Source of the DNA: Desulfosporosinus sp. OT
GTDB lineage: Bacteria > Bacillota > Desulfitobacteriia > Desulfitobacteriales > Desulfitobacteriaceae
DNA length: 64,000 nucleotides
NCBI RefSeq assembly: GCF_000224515.1
Contig: NZ_AGAF01000167.1
Coordinates: forward strand, 38,979-102,978
Direction: 5' to 3'
Each line of letters opens with the position of its first letter. Position 1 is the stretch's first letter. A model generated the notes under the pieces. That model did no database searches, was not told where the DNA came from, and saw only the letters and a program-made list of their open reading frames with translations. This document shows, one piece after another, positions 28,286-35,564 of the stretch. Position numbers and translations under genes: made by a program.

Positions 28286-28412
28286 ACTATTAATGTTTAA
28301 TACTCCTATACAGTGAACGAGTTCGACATATTATACTATATATTTACATATTTGTGTTAAAAAGTATTATTGTAATTTATTACTTTGTTGGATAATAATC
28401 CAATGTGTAACA

Positions 28413-28472
28413 TAAAGAAAACTTGGCTGGCGCCAAGCCTTAGCGAAGGCGGCTGCCTAGTTGCACTTATGC
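28413..28472 (+). repeat. Short palindromic intergenic repeat (family 2)
   Basis: AAAACTTGGCTGGCGCCAAG, then CCTTAGCGAAGGCGGCTGCC. CTTGGC and GCCAAG form the stem around GGC. A copy with the same first 19 bases is at 29258-29323, a diverged one at 23234-23281. Confidence 0.5.
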
Positions 28473-28569
28473 TACAGAAAGTATGCAAACGAAGTTTATA
28501 CTTTCTGATAAGTACAAAAAAGGTAGTTTAACCTTTATGAGGTCAAACTACCTTCTAAACCCTTGTGTA

Positions 28570-28652
28570 TGGTGCGGGAGACAGGACTTGAACCTGCACG
28601 GTTGCCCGCTGGAACCTAAATCCAGTGCGTCTGCCAGTTCCGCCACTCCCGC
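28570..28652 (-). tRNA. tRNA-Leu (anticodon TAG)
   Basis: On the minus strand GCGGGAG at the 5' end pairs with CTCCCGC before A-CCA. The anticodon arm is CTGGA-TTTAGGT-TCCAG, giving TAG. A long variable arm (CGGGCAACCG) fits a class II tRNA. CCA is encoded. Confidence 0.95.
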
Positions 28653-28737
28653 AAGAATTGTAGCACCGAATGATATAGTATCACACTTTCGTCGATATTA
28701 CAAGCTATTATTTTTGTTTGTTCTTTAGCTTTTTCAT

Positions 28738-28812
28738 TGGCTGGGGTGGCTGGATTCGAACCAACGAATGCCAGAGTCAAAGTCTGGTGCCTTACCGCTT
28801 GGCGACACCCCA
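28738..28812 (-). tRNA. tRNA-Gln (anticodon TTG)
   Basis: The 5' TGGGGTG pairs with CACCCCA before G-CCA. The anticodon arm CCAGA-CTTTGAC-TCTGG gives TTG, and TTCGAAT is the T-loop. CCA is encoded. It lies 85 bp upstream of tRNA-Leu on the same strand, probably co-transcribed. Confidence 0.95.
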
Positions 28813-28892
28813 ACGTTGGAATATGTGCGGCCTAATTAATATAACCCCAAAACGATTAAATTATTATTATTTTTTTGGACTATGAAAACAGC

Positions 28893-29195
28893 TTATGAGC
28901 TCATGCTCTGTAGTAGCCAAAAGTACTCTACAATTAGGATAAACAAATCAATTCCAACCAAAGCAAGTAAATTTTTGAACCAGTCCTGAGGGTATTTCCA
29001 GTAATAATAGAGGACATTAAACACGACTAGGAAAGCTGAACAAATGCCCCAACGTGTATACAGTCCTGTATCCTGCGAAAATAAATGAACAAACCATAAA
29101 ACGGGGAAGAAAATAAATACGCTCATAAATGTGATCATTGTGTATCCAATTAAGCGGCGCAGATCATTTTCATCCGGCTTTGCTTTGCCCACCAT
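28893..29195 (-). CDS. Small membrane protein of unknown function
   Basis: A 100-residue protein with three TM helices (YTMITFMSVFIFFPVLWFV, WGICSAFLVVFNVLYYYW, LLALVGIDLFILIVEYFWLL) and a short charged N-terminus. GGGGGAGA precedes the ATG. I do not recognise a family. It lies upstream of the tRNA-Gln/Leu pair. Confidence 0.6.
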   Translation of the reverse strand: MVGKAKPDENDLRRLIGYTMITFMSVFIFFPVLWFVHLFSQDTGLYTRWGICSAFLVVFNVLYYYWKYPQDWFKNLLALVGIDLFILIVEYFWLLQSMSS

Positions 29196-29257
29196 CTCTC
29201 CCCCTATCCTCAGTCAGGTCCCTTAAATCAGTATATCATGTTTTCTTCCTTGGAGAT

Positions 29258-29323
29258 AAAGAAACTTGGCTGGCGCCAAGTAGGGGCACGATTGCTTCGT
29301 GACCCTACTTGATTTATGCTTCG
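29258..29323 (+). repeat. Short palindromic intergenic repeat (family 2)
   Basis: AAAGAAACTTGGCTGGCGCC-AAG, followed by the separate hairpin AGTAGGGGCACGA-TTGC-TTCGTGACCCTACTT. The first part equals the copy at 28413; the second hairpin differs. Confidence 0.5.
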
Positions 29324-29393
29324 TAAAAACCCGATATTTTTATCCTGCCACCACCCATGGTATCGGCCGAGCGGCTATATTAAAACTCTCTTA

Positions 29394-30974
29394 TCATTCA
29401 TTATTCCGATGGTTCTCTGCTTTGTAACCATCTTTGTCTTTCTCGTTTTCTGCCCGTTTGCTCCGATCTACTGTACCATGCTCAGATGGCTTGGTAACGG
29501 TTGGTGCCACTTGTGATTTAATAGGAGCGACCGTCACGTGAGTTGGCTGACCCTGGGTAAAGGCTTGAATCTGCGGAGATTGATTTTTAATTACTTTCTG
29601 CGACTTCAGTTCCTTTTCTAGCTTTTCTTGTTCGGGCTTGGATTGTTTGACAACCTTTTGATCGCCATCATTTTCTTGCTCTTGGTCTTCAATATGAATC
29701 TTTCCCTTTTGATTTAGAGACTTCTTAAAGTTTTCCAAAGCGACTTTGGCTTGCTTTTTCAAGACTTCATCATTATCTGTTGCTGATGTGGTTGACGTTG
29801 TCTCAGACGTGACCTTTGCATCTTCTTTTTGTATCTTCTGGACAGCCTTATCCATGGAACGGACGACATTGAGCGCTAATTTTTGAGCAGCTTGGGGAGG
29901 AAGCTTATCGAGCAAATTGCTCAGAACTTGAACGTTGTTCGAATTAACATTGACAAGGGCTTTAGCAAGGGTTTTAGCTGTTTCCGAGGTAGGATCTTTG
30001 ACTTGCTCAAGGAATGCCTGCGCTTTAGTGATCTTATCTGTGTATTCGTTTAAGCAGGTCTGGGCTGCTTCGGGATCTCGGGCCTTCATCAACTTTTGGG
30101 CTTCTGCCAACTTCGCGAGAGCATGTCGTTCATTTAATTCAGCCTTATGTGCTGGGTCAAAAGTCAGAGCAAGCTGGAGTTTCCCGATCAAATCTGTGAT
30201 CCAATTACTAGGAGTCACTGTATTACCATTATCGTCGACAACAGGAGTCAGTAAAGTTTTTGCGTTTGCAATTGCTGCTGCTCTGTTCGTGATCCTAAGT
30301 TCAAAAGCTGTTTTTACTGTCCCATTAGCTACTGCTGCTACCGCTGTATCCGCCGCTGCTTTTAAACCTTCAGCTTTAGTTATTTTTGCTAATGTCGTTA
30401 TTGGCGCAGCTTCATATACCGAGACTGCTGCTTCTGCCTGGAGCACTGTCTTCGTCCTTGCTATTGCTGCTGCTCTGTTTGTGATCCTAAATTCGAAGGC
30501 AGTTTTTGCTGTCACATCAGCTGTAGCTGCTACCGCTGTATCCGCTGCCGCTTTTAACCCTTCAGCTTTAGCTACTTCTGCTAATGTCGTTATTGGTGCA
30601 GTTTCATATGCCGAGACTGCTGCTTCTGCTTGAAGTATCGTAGTCGCGATTGCAATTGCTGCTGCTCGGTGTGTGACTCTAAGTTCGAAGTCTTCTTTAG
30701 CTGTTACATCGGTTACTGCTGCTACCGCTGTATCTGCTGCTGCTTTTAAACCGTTAGCTGTAGCTATTTTTACTAATGTTGTTATTGGCGCAGCTTCATA
30801 TGCCGAGACTGCTGCTTCTGCTTGAACTTCCGCCGTATCCGAGGTGGTAGTCGCTGATACCGTTGTCGTTGAAGATGAACTTGCTGTATCTGCCAGAGTG
30901 AACGTTGTACTAAGAGGGAGTGCCAAGAGGGCAACCGTTAAGGCAACTGCGATTTTGTGCTTCATTGTTTTCAT
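29394..30974 (-). CDS. Secreted repeat protein with DUF5667-like domain
   Basis: A 526-residue exported protein. A signal peptide (KHKIAVALTVALLALPLSTTFTLADT) is followed by a Ser/Thr linker, three tandem 64-residue Ala-rich repeats (residues 52-115, 116-179, 180-243; each has AAPITTL, GLKAAADTAVAA and RAAAIA), then a helical DUF5667-type segment (about 255-370, with HKAELNERHALAKLAEAQKL). The C-terminus is rich in Lys, Gln and Glu with no anchor motif. The ATG at 30974 has only two bases between it and GAGGAG, so the Met three codons later may be the true start. A cell-surface helical spacer or polymer-binding role is a guess. Confidence 0.75.
   Translation of the reverse strand: MKTMKHKIAVALTVALLALPLSTTFTLADTASSSSTTTVSATTTSDTAEVQAEAAVSAYEAAPITTLVKIATANGLKAAADTAVAAVTDVTAKEDFELRVTHRAAAIAIATTILQAEAAVSAYETAPITTLAEVAKAEGLKAAADTAVAATADVTAKTAFEFRITNRAAAIARTKTVLQAEAAVSVYEAAPITTLAKITKAEGLKAAADTAVAAVANGTVKTAFELRITNRAAAIANAKTLLTPVVDDNGNTVTPSNWITDLIGKLQLALTFDPAHKAELNERHALAKLAEAQKLMKARDPEAAQTCLNEYTDKITKAQAFLEQVKDPTSETAKTLAKALVNVNSNNVQVLSNLLDKLPPQAAQKLALNVVRSMDKAVQKIQKEDAKVTSETTSTTSATDNDEVLKKQAKVALENFKKSLNQKGKIHIEDQEQENDGDQKVVKQSKPEQEKLEKELKSQKVIKNQSPQIQAFTQGQPTHVTVAPIKSQVAPTVTKPSEHGTVDRSKRAENEKDKDGYKAENHRNNE
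30246..30821 (-). repeat. Three tandem 192-bp coding repeats
   Basis: Each unit encodes a 64-residue block opening AEAAVSxYE and closing RAAAIAxAxTxLQ. The third unit (nearest 30246) is the most diverged. The units stay in frame and are similar enough for recombination to change their number. Confidence 0.85.
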
Positions 30975-31163
30975 TTCTCCTCTTTCTTTTGATTAGTTTT
31001 TGATTAACATAAAGCCAGTGTTTTTTATACAAAGGCTCTTCGGGCTTTTCCTTACCCTTTACACAATAACTTTACGAGCCCCGGAGAGTTTTTGAGGGGG
31101 TCCCAATAAATTTGCAACCTGCTCCTCCTATATACTTCAGTTTTAACAACCTTGATTTAAAGA

Positions 31164-31216
31164 AAAAATCCTTGCCTGACATTCTTTGAAGAGAATGATC
31201 GGGAAGGATTTTTAAT
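31164..31216 (-). terminator. Terminator between the TVP38-family gene and the repeat protein
   Basis: AAAAATCCTT-G-CC and GG-G-AAGGATTTTT bracket an inner stem (CATTCT with AGAATG). It lies just after the TVP38 gene stop and can act on both strands. Confidence 0.75.
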
Positions 31217-31244
31217 ATTAAGAAGTCGTAGTTACCCAACGAGG

Positions 31245-31901
31245 TTAAGAACTTTTCACTCGCTTATTGAGGGCGTACCCTGTGCCCCAAAATAAAATTA
31301 GCGCAACAATGCCCAAAGCCAGCCAGATCCAAGTTTCCCTAGCAACACCCAAAAAAACGAGAGCAGTTCCAACATAATAAGGAATCATCGATAGCGCGGC
31401 TGTCCAAAGATAAGTCCAAAGTTTCATCGAGGGCATTGCACCAGCTATGTAATTTACGGCAAATGCCGGAATCGGAAGCAAGCGGGCCACCAATAATCCC
31501 AGCGACCCTTTTCCCTTGATCCAATTATCTACAGTATCAAAACGTTCCGGAGAAATTAGTCGTTTCATCAGCATTTGCCCATAGACACGTACAATAATAA
31601 AGATTACCAGGGCACTAAGTGTTGAACCTAACCACGCGAAAAAGATGCCCTGATAGATGCCGTAGATCTTCAGGTATAAAACTACCAACCCTTCAGATGG
31701 AATGGGAGTCATGCAAATAGCGGCCATCAAGAAAATTGCGAAAACAACACCCCACAGCCCCCATGCCCGAATGATCACGGAAATCTCGTTTCGTCTATCA
31801 AAGTAGAAAAACGCTGCAATAAGCAAGACGAAGGCAGCGATAAGAACTCCGGTCCAAGCGTACTTGCTTATATTTCGTTTGGCCTCAATAATCTGAGTCA
31901 T
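31245..31901 (-). CDS. TVP38/TMEM64 (DedA-like, VTT domain) membrane protein
   Basis: A 218-residue protein with about six hydrophobic segments. The VTT/SNARE-associated core is visible as TPIPSEGLVVLYLKIYGIYQGIFFAWLGSTLSALVIFIIVR and RLLPIPAFAVNYIAGAMPSMKLWTYL when read in parts; both are the re-entrant-loop regions of the family. Relatives act as lipid scramblases or flippases. AGGGGAG precedes the ATG. Monocistronic. Confidence 0.88.
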   Translation of the reverse strand: MTQIIEAKRNISKYAWTGVLIAAFVLLIAAFFYFDRRNEISVIIRAWGLWGVVFAIFLMAAICMTPIPSEGLVVLYLKIYGIYQGIFFAWLGSTLSALVIFIIVRVYGQMLMKRLISPERFDTVDNWIKGKGSLGLLVARLLPIPAFAVNYIAGAMPSMKLWTYLWTAALSMIPYYVGTALVFLGVARETWIWLALGIVALILFWGTGYALNKRVKSS

Positions 31902-32033
31902 CGGTCATTCTCCCCTTTTAATTAGCTGATTAAGGAACCTAAAGTGTATCGTCCCCCAAGTTACGTTTGGTTATTTATTAATTATTTTATTATAACCTAT
32001 ACTGGATTACACCGTACCTGATAAATCTCCACT

Positions 32034-32082
32034 AAAAATCCGCCAGATTGATGCCTTGAGACATCAGTCTAGCGGATTTTTT
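32034..32082 (+). terminator. Bidirectional terminator-like hairpin
   Basis: AAAATCCGC-C-AGA and TCT-A-GCGGATTTTTT form the outer stem, TGATG with CATCA the inner. It marks the border between the core-like left part and the accessory right part. The rest of 31902-32143 is AT-rich, with nothing else seen. Confidence 0.7.
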
Positions 32083-32143
32083 GTTACAGATTTTAGTCAC
32101 ACAATAAGTGATGACCACTCGCGGGTTGGCTTTTTAGCGGGGG

Positions 32144-32752
32144 TTAATATAATCCCATATAAACCTCGTCAACATTGATATAACCTGCAACGGTAGGCTG
32201 TAAAGATAGTACAACTGTAATATAAGCCGTTCCGGTTGGTATATTGCCCGTAACTTGCCCTAGAGTCCATTTGGGAGTTGCGCTTATTCCGACATCTAAA
32301 TTTGGTGTAATTTCTACCCCTGACCAACTCCAGAAACGAACTAAAAAATCCATTTTCTTGTTTGCTATTCCCTTAAAAAAGGCACTCAGCACAAGCTTTT
32401 TCTTTTCAATTGGTACTGGTATTTTGTTTGATGTTAATGCTATCCAAGAAGCCGACTTATTAGATATTTGCACACAATAATTTCCATCGTATTTATCAGT
32501 ATTGATTACAACGAAATTTAATGGCGTAGAAGTAGTCCAACCAGTCAAATTGCCACTTTCAAAACCATTATTTATGATATTGGATGAACTAGCATCAAAT
32601 CGTACATTCATATTATTTTGATAACCAGAAGTGTTATACGAAGTAATAGTGCCATTTCCAGTATGAATATAGTTTATTTCTGGAATTCCAAATAAGCAGT
32701 TTAAGCATTTCGAATTATTGAATATCCCCCACAAAGAGTGACCTTCCTTCAA
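32144..32752 (-). CDS. Carbohydrate-binding-module-like protein, probably a 5'-truncated remnant
   Basis: The 202-residue frame can start only at TTG 32752 with no ribosome site. Residues about 60-200 look like a CBM4/9 jelly roll (IINNGFESGNLTGWT at the start; VAGYINVDEVYMG at the end), the same kind as in the 629-residue protein at 33637. No signal peptide. The upstream residues (SKCLNCLFGIPEINYIHTGN) look like the end of a lost domain. Probably the surviving C-terminus of a larger surface or spike-like protein. Confidence 0.5.
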   Translation of the reverse strand: MKEGHSLWGIFNNSKCLNCLFGIPEINYIHTGNGTITSYNTSGYQNNMNVRFDASSSNIINNGFESGNLTGWTTSTPLNFVVINTDKYDGNYCVQISNKSASWIALTSNKIPVPIEKKKLVLSAFFKGIANKKMDFLVRFWSWSGVEITPNLDVGISATPKWTLGQVTGNIPTGTAYITVVLSLQPTVAGYINVDEVYMGLY

Positions 32753-32786
32753 CGGAAGTAATCACCCATATTAAAAGTATTTATAA

Positions 32787-33119
32787 TTAGTCCAAGCTAT
32801 AAACTATCTTTCCAAACTGATTATATAGAATTGGTATTGAAGTGTTTATCTTGCCTTTCTCCTGTGATATTGAATCCAAAATAAGCTTGGGATGCATCAT
32901 CAAAGCGATCTTTGTTAACTCAAGTGTGACATCTACTCGAAATTGTTGTCCGATAAAATAGTTATCCAATGTATCTTGAGTCATATCGGCTAGCCTTCGT
33001 AAGATACGATTAATTGTTAATTCAAGAATAGCTTCCTTGTATTGACAGGTCGGATAAAGTTTTACAAAGTCTGAGTAAATTTCTTTTACCTTCTGACTTA
33101 AACTCATATAAGGAACCAT
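32787..33119 (-). CDS. Hypothetical protein, helical, 110 residues
   Basis: A strong AAGGAGG ten bases before the ATG supports translation. The product is soluble and helical, without recognised motif. It is notable because a stop-ridden relic of its 3' end lies at 42482-42618 (KIALM then PKLI...D). It is 17 bp downstream of the pseudogene at 33137-33430 and would share its transcript. Function unknown. Confidence 0.6.
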   Translation of the reverse strand: MVPYMSLSQKVKEIYSDFVKLYPTCQYKEAILELTINRILRRLADMTQDTLDNYFIGQQFRVDVTLELTKIALMMHPKLILDSISQEKGKINTSIPILYNQFGKIVYSLD

Positions 33120-33136
33120 TAGGTTCTTCCCTCCTT

Positions 33137-33430
33137 TTATCCTGCAACGACCAAACCTACTCTATTATTAATCGTTCCTTGGCCATTTTCATCAGACAAA
33201 AGGATACTATTCGCCTTACTCAATTGGGGTACAGTTGGACCGTTCTGAATTTCTGGTCCGCATTCAGAATCTGCCAACTAACTGTCTGGTCGTAAGGGCT
33301 TTCTACTCTATTTCGGCATCACTAATCATATAGTAACTTCCTTGAATAATTTTGCATTTACGATGTAAAACATATTCTCCATTATCACAATGGTGAAAAA
33401 TCTTGATCTTAAAAAAATCAATAGTATTCA
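33137..33430 (-). pseudogene. Disrupted gene with amber stop and frameshift
   Basis: One frame reads FHHCDNGEYVLHRKCKII, then QGSYYMISDAEIE, a TAG, and KALTTRQLVGRF before stopping. A second frame (33277-33137) continues ADSECGPEIQNGPTVPQLSK to RVGLVVAG and a TAA. Joined, they look like one 90-100-residue protein broken by a nonsense codon and a frameshift near 33280. The TAA is 15 bp before the next gene's ATG, with that gene's AAGGAGG in between, as in an operon. The family is not recognised. Confidence 0.5.
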
Positions 33431-33518
33431 GCTAGACAGAATCAATGAATTTCACGTAAAGAAGGCTTCATACTCATTTGGATTTATCTCAAATATTTAG
33501 AATGAGTGTGGAGACAAA

Positions 33519-33640
33519 TGAATATCTTTATTACAGGTGATACGTCAATTATTTTTAATTTTGCTGTAGCAGGTGGATTGCTTACTTAGGCTATAAATGA
33601 TGGGACTACTAAAAATATTGAGGCAGGTGAATCAAAATGA
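33519..33640 (+). pseudogene. Small upstream ORF broken by an amber codon
   Basis: ATG at about 33519, behind GTGGAGACAA, reads MNIFITGDTSIIFNFAVAGG then LLT, a TAG, and AINDGTTKNIEAGESK to a TGA that overlaps the next gene's ATG (ATGA). Without the TAG this is a 40-residue gene translationally coupled to the beta-helix gene. Probably a recent point disruption. Confidence 0.4.
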
Positions 33641-35526
33641 ATGGATTTGATACAACATCAATCAATGTAATGTCTCTTCCTGCTCCTTACGTAAGTGCTT
33701 CTTTATCATCTTTGAATAATGAGGTGGCATTTAATTCTGCAATTGCTTTAGCCAGTGTTAGTTCTGGCGTAGTAATTATTCCATCTGGAAATTTTAGAAT
33801 TTCTGGCTCAATTAATTTAAATACTAAAAATCCTATTAAATTTATAGGATCTAGTAAAAAATTAACAACTATAATTGATTTAAGAGTTGATGGAACATCT
33901 TCGGTAATTATATCTACAGAAGGACATTATTTAAGTGACTTTGCTCTATTAGGTAATGAGAATCAGCAGTATGGAATTAATATATTAAATGTTTATGGGA
34001 AAGGGACAATATTGGAAAGAATTGTAGTCGGCAATCCTTTTGGTGGTTCTGGAACTGGTTTTGGAAACGCAACCAATGATGGTGCCGGAATTTACATTTC
34101 TACAAGCAGGTATGTAAGAATTAGAGATTGTATCATTGGAGATAATTATCATGGTATAAAACTTGCAAGCACAATCGACCAAGCCCCAAATGTGTGTAAC
34201 ATTTATTCTAGTGACATAGAACATAATAAATATTCGGGAATTTATTGTGAAAATGTGCCATGTGCCCCAACAGTATTTGGTGGAACCTTACAAAGTAATA
34301 CTGTGTATGCATTTTATTGTAAAACATCTGACAAACAAATTAAAATCTATGGTACATATTGTGAAGGTAGTGGTTTTCATTTAGAAGGTGGTTACTGTGC
34401 TATTTTGCATTTTGGTCAACTCGGGACGTTAATACGTAATTCAGACCATGTTATTAAAAATGTTCAGGGTATAGATATTAGAGGAATTAAAAATACGCCC
34501 TTTATGTGTGAACCAACGACAGGGGCAGAGGGAATTTATATAGATTCATTCTGTTCTGGTGTTATATTTGAGGGATTGGAAACTACTAAACAAAATCTTA
34601 TTGCAAATGGAAATTTTGAGAAAGACATAGTCAGTACAGGATGGACTAGTATTCGAGCTACTATTGCTACTGAAACAATAGATATAAAACAAGGCAAACA
34701 ATGCATAAAACTTACAGCAAATGATCCGAAAGGAGCGGGAAGTTCAGGTATCGTGCAATCATTTAATGACTATACAAATTATGCAGGAAAACAAGTAACT
34801 GTTGGTGCATGGGTAAAAGCATTATCAACAAACTCTAATAGCTCTTATGTACAGATACATTCCAAAAGTGGTGTACTAAGTCAAGTTCTAATTAAAAAAG
34901 ATGATACTTGGCATTATGTTACAATTAGTCATATTTTAGACGCAACCCCAACAGATTTAAAAGTTTATTTCTTTATTAAGCAATCTGGGATTGATACTGA
35001 CGATGTATTATATATTGATGACGTTTCTATGGCCGTAGGAAAGAATATATTTACACGCTTCCCACCTATATCAAATTTATTAGGAAATTCTTATTTAAAA
35101 TATGGTACAACTGCACAACGACCAATAGGAGCACCAATGGGATTTCAATATTTGGATAATTCTTTAAATAAACCTATCTGGGTTAAAATTTCAGGCTTAC
35201 AAGAAAAAGATGTCTTGCAATTTTTAACAAGCGCCACAAGTTCCGGTAACATTACTTTAACTTTAAATGGTGTTTCCAGCGATGTTAGTGTAATAAGTGG
35301 AGATACACCAAATAAAATTGCTGACAAAGTTAAACTTTCTTCTTTTGCTGTATGGAGTGTAAATGGAGTAGCAAATAGTCCTATTATAACATTTCTTAAA
35401 CTTGATGGTGGTGTATGTTCAGCTCCGGTATTTTCGGGTGGAACCACAGGAGTAACAGCATCAATTGTTCAGAAAACTGTAGGTACTAATCCAGTTTGGA
35501 TGGATATAACTGGGGCTACGGTTTAA
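33637..35526 (+). CDS. Right-handed beta-helix protein with carbohydrate-binding module (spike-like)
   Basis: A 629-residue protein without signal peptide. Residues about 20-320 are a pectate-lyase-like parallel beta-helix (opening NSAIALASVSSGVVIIPSGNF; repeated short turns with GIY, GIK and DCIIGDNYHG). Residues about 325-470 form a CBM4/9-type jelly roll (LIANGNFEKDIVSTGW ... VLYIDDVSMAVG). The segment LKYGTTAQRPIGAPMGFQY then LDNSLNKPIWV is a motif I associate with phage tail-fibre and capsule-binding proteins. AGGCAGGTG precedes the ATG. Non-classical export, tailocin/phage origin, or a polysaccharide-active enzyme are all possible. Confidence 0.7.
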   Translation: MNGFDTTSINVMSLPAPYVSASLSSLNNEVAFNSAIALASVSSGVVIIPSGNFRISGSINLNTKNPIKFIGSSKKLTTIIDLRVDGTSSVIISTEGHYLSDFALLGNENQQYGINILNVYGKGTILERIVVGNPFGGSGTGFGNATNDGAGIYISTSRYVRIRDCIIGDNYHGIKLASTIDQAPNVCNIYSSDIEHNKYSGIYCENVPCAPTVFGGTLQSNTVYAFYCKTSDKQIKIYGTYCEGSGFHLEGGYCAILHFGQLGTLIRNSDHVIKNVQGIDIRGIKNTPFMCEPTTGAEGIYIDSFCSGVIFEGLETTKQNLIANGNFEKDIVSTGWTSIRATIATETIDIKQGKQCIKLTANDPKGAGSSGIVQSFNDYTNYAGKQVTVGAWVKALSTNSNSSYVQIHSKSGVLSQVLIKKDDTWHYVTISHILDATPTDLKVYFFIKQSGIDTDDVLYIDDVSMAVGKNIFTRFPPISNLLGNSYLKYGTTAQRPIGAPMGFQYLDNSLNKPIWVKISGLQEKDVLQFLTSATSSGNITLTLNGVSSDVSVISGDTPNKIADKVKLSSFAVWSVNGVANSPIITFLKLDGGVCSAPVFSGGTTGVTASIVQKTVGTNPVWMDITGATV

Positions 35527-35564
35527 TTACGTTAAAGAGAAAGTAACTTGTGAAAGGTCGACGA

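Noticed and set aside
28483-28813. Frames over tRNA-Leu and tRNA-Gln on both strands
   Set aside because: They are tRNA shadows; similar phantom proteins are often annotated by mistake.
29935-30633. A 232-codon plus-strand frame opposite the repeat protein
   Set aside because: It is the antisense of Ala-rich codons in the three tandem repeats, with no ribosome site; the minus-strand protein has a signal peptide and domain.
30975-31163. GC-rich stems upstream of the repeat protein gene considered as a c-di-GMP-type riboswitch
   Set aside because: The expected GCAAA and GACGCAAAGC-type conserved blocks are absent.
33391-33501. A 36-codon plus-strand frame (MVKNLDLKKINSIQLD...)
   Set aside because: No ribosome site, and it lies opposite the disrupted minus-strand gene, which has the better coding character.
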